Positions 1 through 9,638 of a stretch of DNA of 64,000 bases are shown here, one piece after another. The notes under the pieces are model-generated. The model saw only the letters and a list, made by a program, of their open reading frames with translations, had not been told where the DNA came from and made no database searches. The position numbers and the translations under genes were made by a program. Location: NCBI RefSeq assembly GCF_011761185.1, contig NZ_JAAOYM010000001.1, forward strand, positions 3,100,001 through 3,164,000, read 5' to 3'. How positions within the stretch are numbered: the first letter of the stretch is position 1; each line of letters starts with the position of its first letter. The DNA is from Saccharomonospora amisosensis (GTDB lineage: Bacteria > Actinomycetota > Actinomycetes > Mycobacteriales > Pseudonocardiaceae).

Positions 1-7
1 GTCCGTT

Positions 8-712
8 ATGCCGCAACTTGCAGCCGTCGTCCTGCCGGGAACCGGCTCCGACGAGGTGTTCGTTCGCTCGGTTTTCGCCCGCCCGCTCGCCGCGCTCGGC
101 ATCGAGTTGATCGCGCCGCCACCACCGAGGGGCGCCGACGTGGTCGCCGGTTCGGGCCGGCTGCTCGACGAGATCGCGGGCACCGTCGAAGGCCCCCTCC
201 TGGTCGGCGGCATCTCACTCGGTGCGCACCTGGCCACGGAATGGGCGTTGCGGCGGCAGGATCGCTGCGCGGGGGTGTTGGTGGCGCTACCAGCCTGGAA
301 CGGTGCCGCCGACGCCGCGCCCGCGGCCGTGGCGGCGAGCGTCTCGGCCGACCTCGTGGCCCGCGAGGGGGTGGCCGCCGCACTCGAGGTTGCCACGGCG
401 GGCGTAGCACCGTGGCTGGCGGCGGAGCTGACTCGCGCATGGCGGCGGCACGGCAAGGAACTGGCGGCGAGCCTGCGCGCGGCCTCGGTGCACCGGGCTC
501 CCGAACTCGCGCGGCTGCCGGAACTGAAGGTTCCCGTCGGGATCGCCGCGTGTACCGACGACCCCGTGCACCCGGTGGCCGTCGCGCACGCATGGGCGCA
601 GGCACTGCCGAAAGCGGTGTTGCGGGAGACCACGCTGGCGGCGGTCGGCGCGGACCGCCAGGTACTCGGGCGCGCCGCCGTGCGGGCGTGGCTGCGCGCG
701 CGGCGGGCCTGA
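8..712 (+). CDS. alpha/beta-hydrolase fold protein
   Basis: The 234-residue product reads as a small soluble alpha/beta hydrolase. A first strand and Gly-rich turn lie at residues 6-14, and a nucleophile-elbow-like GGISLG at 67-72 puts Ser70 in the catalytic position. A late Asp (CTDDPVHP, near 180-188) could be the acid residue. No signal peptide or membrane segment is visible. By position it corresponds to M. tuberculosis Rv2695, the first gene of the conserved block ending in sigA, and it converges on the DUF3710 gene. The fold is inferred from motifs; the substrate is unknown. The ATG at 8 lies so close to the window edge that its upstream region cannot be assessed. Confidence 0.75.
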   Translation: MPQLAAVVLPGTGSDEVFVRSVFARPLAALGIELIAPPPPRGADVVAGSGRLLDEIAGTVEGPLLVGGISLGAHLATEWALRRQDRCAGVLVALPAWNGAADAAPAAVAASVSADLVAREGVAAALEVATAGVAPWLAAELTRAWRRHGKELAASLRAASVHRAPELARLPELKVPVGIAACTDDPVHPVAVAHAWAQALPKAVLRETTLAAVGADRQVLGRAAVRAWLRARRA

Positions 713-750
713 CGGACCCTGTACGCGGGTGGTGGAGCCGAGTGGAGGCG

Positions 751-1431
751 CTACGCCTGGGTTCGCCCCTGCGCCTGCGCCTGCTCGGCGACGTGAGCCG
801 CGACGGCCTCGGGCAGGGTGATCGCCAGTGGTGTGCGCACGGGCATCGGCGCGTCACCGCGGTCGACGATGGTCGCGCGCACGATGTCACGAAGCACCAT
901 GGGGGCCTGCGCCGCCTGTGACTGCGGTCCCGCGATCACGCCGCGCAGCATCCACCTGGGGCCGTCGACGCCCACGAACCGCAGCGCCACCTCCCCGACG
1001 ATCGCGGACAGCTCCATGCCCCACTCACCGCGACCCACGCTTACCTGGGCCCCGTCGGAGCGCAACTGCTCGGCCAGTTCGTTGCTGACCTCCCGCCACA
1101 ACCCACCGGATCGCGGTGCGGCGTAGGCGGTGACGGTGACCTGCCCCTGGGGCGTGACGATGTGCACCGCGCGGACGTTCCCGCTGCCGGAGTCCATTTC
1201 CACCTGGACCTGGGAGCCGTCGGGCACGGGAACGCGCACCGAGCCCAGGTCCATCCGGGCGACGCCGTCGTCCGGGGCGTCGGCGAGGTCGAACGGCCCT
1301 TGCTCCGGCGTCGAATCCCCCGCCAAGTCCTCGTAGTTCTGGCCCTCGTACTCGTCGTACTCGGTCTCGGCGTAGTCGACCGGGTCGGCGTCCTCGGCTC
1401 GGTTTCTGCGCCTGCGTCCGAAAATGCCCAC
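751..1431 (-). CDS. DUF3710 protein
   Basis: The 226-residue acidic protein matches the actinobacterial DUF3710 family (M. tuberculosis Rv2696c). It has a short basic N-terminus (GRRRRNR), an acidic low-complexity stretch to about residue 50, and a conserved core containing GPFDLADAPDD and a late GPRWMLRGVI. No catalytic motif is known. The GTG start follows the dut stop codon directly with no gap, and GGAGAG just upstream within dut serves as the ribosome site, so the two are translated from one message. The function is unknown; conserved linkage to dut and sigA is the main clue. Confidence 0.85.
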   Translation of the reverse strand: MGIFGRRRRNRAEDADPVDYAETEYDEYEGQNYEDLAGDSTPEQGPFDLADAPDDGVARMDLGSVRVPVPDGSQVQVEMDSGSGNVRAVHIVTPQGQVTVTAYAAPRSGGLWREVSNELAEQLRSDGAQVSVGRGEWGMELSAIVGEVALRFVGVDGPRWMLRGVIAGPQSQAAQAPMVLRDIVRATIVDRGDAPMPVRTPLAITLPEAVAAHVAEQAQAQGRTQA

Positions 1432-1896
1432 TTAGCTCTCCGTTCCCAGTGCGGAGTGCCCACCGGTCGAACCGTAGCCACCCGCGCCCCGTTCGGTGGC
1501 GTCCAGTTCAGCGACCTCGACGAACTCGGCGTGCTCCACCCGTTGCACCACCAACTGGGCGATCCGGTCCCCCCGCTCGATCACGATCGGCTCCTTCGGA
1601 TCGAGGTTCACCAGGCACACGCGGATCTCCCCTCGATAGCCGGAGTCGATGGTGCCGGGCGCGTTCACAAGCGAAAGTCCCAGTCGCGCACCGAGACCCG
1701 ACCTGGGATGCACGAAGCCCGCGTATCCCTCGGGCAACGCGATCGCCACTCCGGTGCCGACAACCGCGCGCTCTCCCGGGTTGAGCTCCACTGCCGATGT
1801 GGTCACCAAGTCGGCGCCCGCGTCGCCGCGGTGCGCGTAGCAGGGCACCCCCACGTCGGGGTCTAGGCGAGAAACAAGGACCTTCACGCTGGACAC
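1432..1896 (-). CDS. dut: dUTP diphosphatase (dUTPase)
   Basis: Dut hydrolyses dUTP to dUMP and pyrophosphate, keeping uracil out of DNA and feeding thymidylate synthesis; the enzyme is a homotrimer. All family motifs are present: GDAGADL (motif 1), [19 protein letters not shown] (motif 2), IDSGYRGEI (motif 3), [11 protein letters not shown] (motif 4) and the C-terminal flexible arm [12 protein letters not shown] (motif 5). The reading frame stays open upstream to 2043. I chose the GTG at 1896 because it gives 154 residues and aligns with mycobacterial Dut; the GTG at 1887 is an alternative. Neither has a clear ribosome site, so a leaderless message is possible. It shares a 24-bp divergent region with the DUF3093 gene. 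Confidence 0.95.
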   Translation of the reverse strand: MSSVKVLVSRLDPDVGVPCYAHRGDAGADLVTTSAVELNPGERAVVGTGVAIALPEGYAGFVHPRSGLGARLGLSLVNAPGTIDSGYRGEIRVCLVNLDPKEPIVIERGDRIAQLVVQRVEHAEFVEVAELDATERGAGGYGSTGGHSALGTES

Positions 1897-1920
1897 GACA
1901 CGCGAGACTACCCTGGCCTC

Positions 1921-2415
1921 GTGAACGCGCGCGCACGCACACGACAGCAGCCGAGCACCCTGTACGTCGAGCGTCTCTACATCCCGTGGTGGGGTTGGCC
2001 GCTGCCGCTCATCGGCGCCGCACTGTTGGCCGCCGAGATCCACATGGGGTATCCGGGTGTACGGGCGTGGCTACCGTACGTGATCTTGCTGCCGCTCGTC
2101 GCGCTCATTCTGGTGGGATTGGGCCGCATCCGGGTGAGCGTCACCGGCGGCGCCGAACCCGAGTTCTGGGTAGGCGACGCGCATCTGCCAGTTCGCTACG
2201 TGGACCGGGTCGAGATCATCGGTAAGCAGCACAAGCGCAAGGCGCTGGGTCCAGAACTCGACCCCGCGGCGTTCCTCGTGCACCGAGGCTGGGTGCCGAC
2301 GCTACTGCGGGTGTGGCTCGCCGATCCTGACGACCCCACGCCCTACTGGGTGGTCAGCACCCGGCATCCCGAGCGACTCGCCGCCGTGCTGCGCGAGCAC
2401 GGCGGCGAACACTAG
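1921..2415 (+). CDS. DUF3093 membrane protein
   Basis: The 164-residue protein has two hydrophobic segments near the N-terminus (about residues 22-41 and 47-65), separated by a short loop, then a soluble domain. The pattern [13 protein letters not shown] at the start is typical of DUF3093 (M. tuberculosis Rv2698). The C-terminal half ([11 protein letters not shown], then [15 protein letters not shown]) resembles a pleckstrin-like strand-rich domain. It is divergent from dut. Function unknown. The GTG start at 1921 lies directly in the dut-facing promoter region, with no obvious ribosome site, suggesting a leaderless transcript. Just after the stop, a 14-bp motif starting GCCGGATACG is repeated twice in tandem (2420-2447). 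Confidence 0.85.
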   Translation: MNARARTRQQPSTLYVERLYIPWWGWPLPLIGAALLAAEIHMGYPGVRAWLPYVILLPLVALILVGLGRIRVSVTGGAEPEFWVGDAHLPVRYVDRVEIIGKQHKRKALGPELDPAAFLVHRGWVPTLLRVWLADPDDPTPYWVVSTRHPERLAAVLREHGGEH

Positions 2416-2542
2416 CTATGCCGGATACGAAACGCCGGATACGAAACGAGGTGGCCGAGCTTGCGCTCAACCACCCGTTCGCGAACTCGAACCCCTCCAG
2501 GCCCCGCCCAGCGTGAGGGACCCCTCCCGCGCGTGCCTTGGC

Positions 2543-2851
2543 TCAGGCGCAGTCACGACAGATCAGCCTGCCGCCCGACTCCTCGGCCAGCCTGCTGCGG
2601 TGGTGCACCAGGAAGCACACCGAGCAGGTGAACTCGTCGGCCTGCTTCGGCACCACCTTCACCGTCAGGTCCTCGCCCGACAGTCCGGAAAGATCCGCCC
2701 CCGGAAGCTCGAAATTCTCGGCGGTCGCGTCCTCGTCAACGTCCACGACGCCGGACTGCGTCTCGTTGCGCCTCGCCTTCAGTTCCTCCAACGAGTCCTC
2801 GGCCAGCTCGTCGGCTTCGCTGCGGCGCGGAGCGTCGTAGTCGGTCGCCAT
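2543..2851 (-). CDS. DUF4193 zinc-ribbon protein
   Basis: The 102-residue acidic protein matches DUF4193 (M. tuberculosis Rv2699c), a family near-universal in actinobacteria. The N-terminal half is charged and probably disordered. The C-terminus carries a four-cysteine zinc-binding pattern: C76-x2-C79 and C98-x2-C101, the last pair ending the protein. The start MATDYDAPRR matches the family's usual N-terminus. The role is not established. Its conserved neighbourhood and a zinc ribbon with an acidic tail are what can be seen; an RNA-polymerase- or ribosome-associated role would be speculation. Confidence 0.9.
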   Translation of the reverse strand: MATDYDAPRRSEADELAEDSLEELKARRNETQSGVVDVDEDATAENFELPGADLSGLSGEDLTVKVVPKQADEFTCSVCFLVHHRSRLAEESGGRLICRDCA

Positions 2852-3297
2852 TGTCCTTCACCCCTGCGATCAGCTTCGATACCAATTCGCGAACCCTCGA
2901 GTCGGCGCCCAAGAGTCCTCGTGCCGCTGGTCAACGTTCCAGCGCCCGTGTTTGTGCCCGAAGGCGGCGTGAGGGAGGTCTCTTTCCGAACTCCTGATCA
3001 CCCGCCCGGAGCCCGGAGAGGGTAGCCCACGACTTACCCCAGCTCGAAGCTGCTCACCCAGGCTCAAGGATACGTCACCCAAGAGAGCTAATTCCGGGAC
3101 GAGCGACGGTTACGTCCTTCGCGTTGCGAATTGGTACCGGGAGGCTGGGAGAGCACCGGGTCGTCTTGCCCGAGCACCTGCGATCATGGTGCCATCCGGT
3201 GGCGGTTTCAGCAGCACATCGTGTAACGCCTAGGCTGATCAACAGCGACGATGTCGTATAGGCAGGCGCGGGGACGGGGCTTCGGAAGGGGCGAGGT
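2852..3297. other. intergenic region between DUF4193 and cei
   Basis: These 446 bases separate two divergently transcribed genes and must hold both promoters. I see no convincing open reading frame, RNA gene or long inverted repeat. A purine-rich ribosome site (GGAAGGGGCGAGG) lies immediately before the cei GTG. Promoter hexamers could not be assigned with confidence. Confidence 0.5.
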
Positions 3298-4062
3298 GTG
3301 ACGTCGGGGACCGGGGGCTTCGGTGGTCGGCAAGGTGGTCGGCAAGGTGGTCGGCAAGACGGTCGGCAGGGTGGTTTGCGTGGTGCACCCCGGACGGCGC
3401 CATCAGCTCGTAAGCGGGCCTACCGCAGGTACCGACCGCTGCCCGCGCTGGCCGTACTCGGCGTGCTCGGTCTCGCGGCCGTCTTCGTGTGGGTGAACGC
3501 CATCAGCTCGACCGAGGACCTCGAGGCGGCGATTCGCTGTGAGCCAGCCGCCACGCCGCCGGCAGGGGTGACCTACACCCCGTTGCCATCGGACGGACTC
3601 GCGGGCACACCTCCGATTCCGCCCGACCGGATCGCTGTGCGGGTGCTCAACGCCAGCGGGGCGAGGGGTGAGGCCGCGATGACCACCGAGGCGATGCGCA
3701 GGCTCGGCTTCACCCAGATCTCCGAGCCGGAGAACGACCACGCCTACCCTCAGAAGGTGGCCGACTGCCACGGTCAGGTCCGCTTCGGCGAGAACGGCGC
3801 GGGTGCCGCGCGCACGGTGGCGCTCGTCGACCCCTGCCTGCAACTGGTCCGCGACAACCGCAAGGACGCCACCGTCGACCTTGCCGTCGGTACCGCGTTC
3901 AACGACGTGCACCCCTCGCCCTCGGGTCTGGAGATCATCCAACGGCTCAACGCGTGGTCGGTACAGCACCAGGGAAACGGCAACAACGAGCAGTCGGCTC
4001 CAGGGGGCGGGCCGGTGATCGACGAGGACCTGTTCGAGCAGGCGGGCCCGCAACACTGCTGA
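3298..4062 (+). CDS. cei: envelope integrity protein Cei (LytR C-terminal domain)
   Basis: The 254-residue protein corresponds to M. tuberculosis Rv2700 (Cei), needed for envelope integrity. An N-terminal cytoplasmic tail of about 45 residues is built from Gly-Arg-Gln repeats (RQGG units at residues 11-26) and basic residues. One membrane anchor follows at about 48-69 (PALAVLGVLGLAAVFVW), then an extracytoplasmic LytR_C domain from about 110 (IAVRVLNASGARGEA) that ends with a Cys. Cys residues at about 81, 159, 179 and 254 may form disulphides outside the cell. The GTG start has a strong purine-rich ribosome site. Position between DUF4193 and suhB agrees with the mycobacterial order. Confidence 0.85.
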   Translation: MTSGTGGFGGRQGGRQGGRQDGRQGGLRGAPRTAPSARKRAYRRYRPLPALAVLGVLGLAAVFVWVNAISSTEDLEAAIRCEPAATPPAGVTYTPLPSDGLAGTPPIPPDRIAVRVLNASGARGEAAMTTEAMRRLGFTQISEPENDHAYPQKVADCHGQVRFGENGAGAARTVALVDPCLQLVRDNRKDATVDLAVGTAFNDVHPSPSGLEIIQRLNAWSVQHQGNGNNEQSAPGGGPVIDEDLFEQAGPQHC

Positions 4063-4156
4063 CACCCTGAGCGGCGCCGAGCGAGGGCTCAAGCCCCCCA
4101 GACACCGCAGACACCGCCAGACACCTCAGACGGCCTCCGACACCTCAGCGCGTCTC

Positions 4157-4993
4157 TCAGACGTCGCAGGCGCCACATTCGGCGAGCGCGGCACGCAGTG
4201 GCTCGGCCACCGACGGCGCCACCGCGAGAGTCGCATCCTCCCCGAGTCCGCGATCCTCGCCCGGCAGTGAGACGACCGCTCCCGCCTCCGAGGCGACCAG
4301 CGCGCCAGCCGCCCAGTCCCAGCGCTGCAACCCGTGCTCGAAGTAGGCGTCGGTCCAGCCGGCCGCGACCGCGCACAGGTCGAGTGCCGCCGAGCCTGGC
4401 CTTCGGATGTCACGCACGTGCCCGAGCAGTGCGGCGACCAGCCCGGCCTGCCGCTGCCTCCGATCGGACTTGTAGGCGAAACCGGTGGTCAGCAGCGTGA
4501 CGTCGAGCCGAGCGGGCTCGGAAACCGCCAGCCGCCTGCCGTCGCACCAGGCCCCCTTGCCGCGGGTGGCCGTCCAGCGCCTGCCGCTGACCGGCTCCAC
4601 GACGGCTCCGGCCACCGAAACGCCGTCGATCTGCGCCGCGACGGAGACGGCGAACCACGGGAACCCGTAAAGGAAGTTCACGGTGCCGTCGATGGGATCA
4701 ACGACCCACGTGACACCGCCACCGCTCTTGCCGCCTTCCTCCTCCCCCAGCACCGGCTCGCCGGGCCGCAGCTGCGCCAGCCGGGCGCGGATCAGGCGCT
4801 CGGACTCGGTGTCGACGGCGGTGACGACATCGGTGTCGCTGGTCTTGGTGTCGACGGCCACGGAGCGCCCGGCGAGCATGGATTCACGGGCTCGGCGCAC
4901 CATCTCGGCCGCCTCGGCGGCGACCGACTCGGCGGTGGAGGTCAGTGCGGCCGGTTCGAGTTCGTCAGCTCCCACGTCACCATGTGACCACAT
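4157..4993 (-). CDS. suhB: inositol-1-monophosphatase family protein
   Basis: The 278-residue protein is an Mg-dependent inositol monophosphatase family member, orthologous by position to M. tuberculosis SuhB (Rv2701c). It likely releases inositol from inositol phosphates or acts on related sugar phosphates. Signatures present are the metal-binding [11 protein letters not shown] with upstream GEEEGG, and the C-terminal [15 protein letters not shown]. The frame is open far upstream (to 5524), but that part overlaps ppgK on the other strand and has no family similarity. I placed the start at the ATG at 4993; a GTG at 4975 fits the mycobacterial N-terminus slightly better. The 54-bp gap to ppgK holds both promoters. 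Confidence 0.9.
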   Translation of the reverse strand: MWSHGDVGADELEPAALTSTAESVAAEAAEMVRRARESMLAGRSVAVDTKTSDTDVVTAVDTESERLIRARLAQLRPGEPVLGEEEGGKSGGGVTWVVDPIDGTVNFLYGFPWFAVSVAAQIDGVSVAGAVVEPVSGRRWTATRGKGAWCDGRRLAVSEPARLDVTLLTTGFAYKSDRRQRQAGLVAALLGHVRDIRRPGSAALDLCAVAAGWTDAYFEHGLQRWDWAAGALVASEAGAVVSLPGEDRGLGEDATLAVAPSVAEPLRAALAECGACDV

Positions 4994-5047
4994 CCGGCTA
5001 AAGTCTCGCCCAATGGCTTCTGAATCGAACAGGAAGGGACGACGCCA

Positions 5048-5809
5048 ATGACGGCGACCCGCGGCTTCGGCATCGACATCGGCGGCAGCGGCATCAAGGG
5101 CGCCCTTGTCGATCTGGAAGAGGGCCGCCTCATCGGCGACCGGTTGCGCATCGACACGCCGCAACCGGCGACGCCCGACGCGATCGCGGAAGTCGTCACC
5201 GAGATCGTCGACCACTTCGGTTGGGACGGCCCGGTCGGCATCACCCTGCCCGCCGTCATCAAGAAGGGCATCGCCCAGACCGCGGCCAACATCGATCCGG
5301 CGTGGATCGGCACGGACGCCGACGCCATGTTCGCCGAGCGGCTCGGCCGCACGGTGGCCGACGTCGCGATGCTCAACGACGCCGACGCCGCGGGCATGGC
5401 CGAGACGCGGTTCGGAAGTCCGAGGGCACGGCAGGGCGTCGTCGCGCTGCTGACATTCGGCACCGGCATCGGCAGCGCGCTGTTCCACGATGCGAAACTC
5501 ATTCCGAACACCGAGTTCGGCCACCTCGAGATCGACGGGTACGACGCGGAGAAGCGCGCGGCTGCCTCCGTGAAGGACAACGAGGGACTTTCTTACCCGG
5601 AGTGGGCCAAACGAGTGGATCGTTACCTGACTGTGCTGGAGAACCTGATCTGGCCCGACCTGTTCATCGTGGGGGGCGGGGTCAGCAAGAAGTCCGAGAA
5701 GTGGGTGCCGCTACTGCGAGTCCGCACCCCCGTCGAAGTGGCGTCTTTGCAGAACAACGCCGGGATCGTGGGCGCCGCGGCCGCCGCGGCGGAGGGCATC
5801 GAGCACTGA
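5048..5809 (+). CDS. ppgK: polyphosphate glucokinase
   Basis: PpgK phosphorylates glucose using inorganic polyphosphate (or ATP), feeding glycolysis. The 253-residue protein belongs to the ROK/actin-like kinase superfamily. It has the phosphate-1 loop [16 protein letters not shown] at residues 6-21, the catalytic-region motif [13 protein letters not shown], the phosphate-2 motif [11 protein letters not shown], and the polyphosphate-specific KRVDRYL segment. Length equals that of characterised actinobacterial enzymes (about 250-265). The ribosome site GGAAGGGACG lies just before the ATG. It sits between suhB and sigA as in mycobacteria (Rv2702). Confidence 0.95.
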   Translation: MTATRGFGIDIGGSGIKGALVDLEEGRLIGDRLRIDTPQPATPDAIAEVVTEIVDHFGWDGPVGITLPAVIKKGIAQTAANIDPAWIGTDADAMFAERLGRTVADVAMLNDADAAGMAETRFGSPRARQGVVALLTFGTGIGSALFHDAKLIPNTEFGHLEIDGYDAEKRAAASVKDNEGLSYPEWAKRVDRYLTVLENLIWPDLFIVGGGVSKKSEKWVPLLRVRTPVEVASLQNNAGIVGAAAAAAEGIEH

Positions 5810-5999
5810 GCCGCACGGCGGCGGCAGCGCGCCGGAAAGTTGATCGCTTCGCGACGCACACCCCGGTCGTCGTTACAATGGAACACGGCTCTCGGCTGCG
5901 GGGAAAAAACCGCAGGCCGGGGCGTGTTCCCCGAATCTGAGGCAGCCGGGATGCGAAGCGTCTCGGTTCGTCATGATCGACCGCTGCGAAAGGGCGTAC
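5810..5999 (+). promoter_or_regulatory. sigA leader and promoter region with small hairpin
   Basis: This 190-base gap precedes sigA. It holds a perfect 6-bp inverted repeat, CTGCGG / CCGCAG (5896-5915), around an A-rich loop. Immediately downstream, GGGG and CCCC flank CGTGTT. The ribosome site GAAAGG lies about 6 bases before the GTG start. Whether the hairpin affects sigA translation or simply ends ppgK transcription cannot be told from sequence; it lacks a T-tract. Confidence 0.4.
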
Positions 6000-7373
<1,374 letters not shown>

Positions 7374-7388
7374 CGAACCTCGTTTCGA

Positions 7389-7432
7389 GGCCCCTCGTGG
7401 GTGGCGAATCCGTTCGCCACCCACGAGGGGCC
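7389..7432. terminator. bidirectional terminator, perfect 20-bp stem
   Basis: Two perfectly complementary 20-base arms (7389-7408 and 7413-7432) flank a 4-base loop TCCG. The left arm begins GGCCCCTCGTGG and the right arm ends CGAGGGGCC. The hairpin lies between the converging sigA and C39-like genes, 15 bases after the sigA stop and 3 before the other stop, so it can end transcription from both sides. A second small hairpin (CCTCG-TTT-CGAGG) overlaps its left foot. Confidence 0.85.
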
Positions 7433-7435
7433 TTC

Positions 7436-8251
7436 TCATGTGCGAGGCGGGTGTTCGGGTGCCGGGCTGCCGTTGTCCCACAGCCGCACCCGCAGTCCCG
7501 AGGCGACGACACCGCGGCGAGCGAGGTCGGCCTCCGCCTCGGGAACGACGAGCAGCACGCCACCTTCCTCGACCGCATCCTCGCGACGCAACGCCGCGAC
7601 GACATTGCTGATCGGCTGTAGGTGAACTCCTTTGCCCCCCAACGAAGGATAAGTGTCCACAACAGACAGTATGGCGCCACAGGGGCCGGTAAGCCAACCC
7701 ACGAGCAGCACGAAGTGACCGACCCGCCAGCGCGATGTCCACAATGGAGGAAATCCTGTGGCGAGGTAGTCACGCAGAGCCTGTTGCGGGGTGTCGTGCG
7801 CGGCGAAGCAGGCAGTGTCGACGTTCGCCAGCACGGCGACTCGGCTGTGCTGCCGCGCCGCGTCCAGCAGCCTGACCAACGCCGAAACCGTCCACTCACC
7901 GCAGGCTGGCACGGCCGCGAGCGCGCCGCCTGAGAGTCGCTCAACGGCGTGTGCCACTCCCGCCGCCGAGGTCCCCGCCCCTGCCGGGTCCGAGGTACGG
8001 GGCAACGTGATCCGGTAGTCCGCACGACCGGCCTCGCCAGGAGGGAAGGTGGGGACTCCGGCGTCGAGCAGCACGCTGCCCGCGGCGGAAGCCACCTCGT
8101 CCTGGTCGATCACGCGCACGCCGTGGGCCCGCAGGCACACCGTCGCGGTGAACGCGGCACACAGTTCGTTCTTCTGCGGCAGCTCGGCACGAGCCTCGGC
8201 GACGATCCTGGCGCCACCCGGCAGCCACCGAACCTCTCGTGACAGCGACAC
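7436..8251 (-). CDS. papain/C39-like fold protein paired with GS-like gene
   Basis: The 271-residue cytoplasmic protein is conserved-hypothetical in style (perhaps DUF6885; recalled, not checked). Its residues suggest a papain-like cysteine peptidase arrangement: Gln26 and Cys31 in PQKNELCAAF, His179 in VGHFVLLVGW, and Asp199 in LSVVDTYPSLGG, in the canonical Q-C-H-D order. The spacing and the strand after the His resemble C39-type peptidases. A second Cys (C117, PACGEW) is also present. It starts 3 bases after the stop of the glutamine-synthetase-like gene and is surely cotranscribed with it. The activity is unproven; it could equally be a non-catalytic C39-fold partner. Confidence 0.6.
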   Translation of the reverse strand: MSLSREVRWLPGGARIVAEARAELPQKNELCAAFTATVCLRAHGVRVIDQDEVASAAGSVLLDAGVPTFPPGEAGRADYRITLPRTSDPAGAGTSAAGVAHAVERLSGGALAAVPACGEWTVSALVRLLDAARQHSRVAVLANVDTACFAAHDTPQQALRDYLATGFPPLWTSRWRVGHFVLLVGWLTGPCGAILSVVDTYPSLGGKGVHLQPISNVVAALRREDAVEEGGVLLVVPEAEADLARRGVVASGLRVRLWDNGSPAPEHPPRT

Positions 8252-8254
8252 CCG

Positions 8255-9607
8255 TCAGTACCGCCACAGGTGTGCCAGCACGACCTGCTCGATCGGCTTG
8301 TGCTCGGCCCATTCCGCGTCGGAGGCACGGACCGCACGGAACGCACCGAACAACGCCTCCCCCAGCGCCGCCCTGATCCGTGGTGAGCCCTCCAGTAGCC
8401 GCGCCTGCTCCGACGGAGAGGACGGCAGCCGAACGATGCCGAGGGCCTGCCGCTCACTCTCCTGCCAGGTATCCGGGTCAGCATCGACAGCGGGCGGAAG
8501 CTCCAAACCCTCGGCGATCCCGCCGCGCCCGGCGGCGAGCAGCGCGGCCAACGCCAGGTAGGGGTTCGCCGAGGCGTCGCATGGTTTGAGCTCGACGTTG
8601 GCGTGGTCGGCGCCGACCATCGCGGTACCCGGCACGTACCGCAGCGGCGCTTCCCGGTTCTCCACGCCCCAGAAGGTGTAGGCGCTGGCGAAGTAGCCCG
8701 GTCGCAGCCGGTGGATCGAGGGCACGCTGGGCGCGGTCACAGCGGTCAACGCCCCGAGATCGCGCAGCAGGCCCGCGAGGTAGGCAGCGCCCTCGCCCGT
8801 GGGCCCGTCCTCGCCCGCGAGCAGGTTACGGCCGTCTCGCCAGACCGAGGTGTGCAGGTGCCAGCCGTTGCCCGGTGCTTGCGGGCTGACAAGCGGGGCG
8901 AAGCTGACACGCAGGCCGTGCGCGTGCGCCGCGGCGTGAATGGTCTGTCTGGCCAGCAACTGGTCGTCGGCCGCACGCACCGGATCGGCCGCTGGCAGAC
9001 TCAGCTCCAGCTGGGCAGGCCCGTATTCGGCGTGTAGTTGGCCGATGCGCAGCCCGTTGGCCTCGAAATCGTGCAGCAGAGCGCGGACGAAGTCGTCGAG
9101 TGGTACCAGCGCGTGCGGGCTGTATGCCGGACCGGCATGCCCGGGTGCGGTAGCGACGTCGGAGCTGCCAGCTGGTGACACGGCGAATTCGATCTCGAAG
9201 CCGACCTTGAACGCGAGGCCCTCACGCTCGGCCTCAGCCGCCTGCCGTTCCAGTGCGCTGCGCTGGCAGTAGGGCCACGGCGAGCCGTCGCCCGCGACCT
9301 GCCTCGCGGGCGCCCAGGCCAGCGAAGGTTGGCCTGCCAGCCTGCGTAGCCGCTCGATCACCGGCACCAGCCGGATGTCGCCCGACGGCGTGCCCAGCTC
9401 GGGGTGGCTGTAGGTGATGCGGTCGTGACTGTCGAACACCGCGAACAGCGTGGTCGCCCCGACTCCGCATGCTGCCGCCCCGGCGAGTCCACTGATCGGC
9501 ACGATTCGTGACCTGGGAATGCCGTTGTTGTCCGCCCAGGACAGGTGGACCCCCAGTACACCCGCGGCCGCGAGATCCTTGGCCGCCGCCGATGCCGCCT
9601 TGGTCAT
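8255..9607 (-). CDS. glutamine synthetase-like gamma-glutamyl ligase
   Basis: The 450-residue protein has the glutamine synthetase catalytic fold: an N-terminal beta-grasp with HLSWADNNGIPRSR, the metal motif FKVGFEIEF, GQLHAEYGPAQLELSL, GNGWHLHTSVW (ATP/Glu site), and a C-terminal ELKPCDASANPYLALAALL. It differs from true GlnA and resembles the Streptomyces GlnA4/PuuA-like group that joins glutamate to amines. The ATG at 9607 has GGATGGG upstream; an extension to 9667 lacks support. The next gene begins 3 bases after its stop and encodes a cysteine-protease-like protein, suggesting a ligase-hydrolase pair. The amine substrate is unknown. Confidence 0.75.
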   Translation of the reverse strand: MTKAASAAAKDLAAAGVLGVHLSWADNNGIPRSRIVPISGLAGAAACGVGATTLFAVFDSHDRITYSHPELGTPSGDIRLVPVIERLRRLAGQPSLAWAPARQVAGDGSPWPYCQRSALERQAAEAEREGLAFKVGFEIEFAVSPAGSSDVATAPGHAGPAYSPHALVPLDDFVRALLHDFEANGLRIGQLHAEYGPAQLELSLPAADPVRAADDQLLARQTIHAAAHAHGLRVSFAPLVSPQAPGNGWHLHTSVWRDGRNLLAGEDGPTGEGAAYLAGLLRDLGALTAVTAPSVPSIHRLRPGYFASAYTFWGVENREAPLRYVPGTAMVGADHANVELKPCDASANPYLALAALLAAGRGGIAEGLELPPAVDADPDTWQESERQALGIVRLPSSPSEQARLLEGSPRIRAALGEALFGAFRAVRASDAEWAEHKPIEQVVLAHLWRY

Positions 9608-9638
9608 CGGCCCATCCTGCCAGTGCTTCGGCTCACAG

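Noticed and set aside
4994-5524. N-terminal extension of suhB to 455 residues
   Set aside because: It is antisense to the well-conserved ppgK gene and has no similarity to the phosphatase family; family length is reached from 4993.
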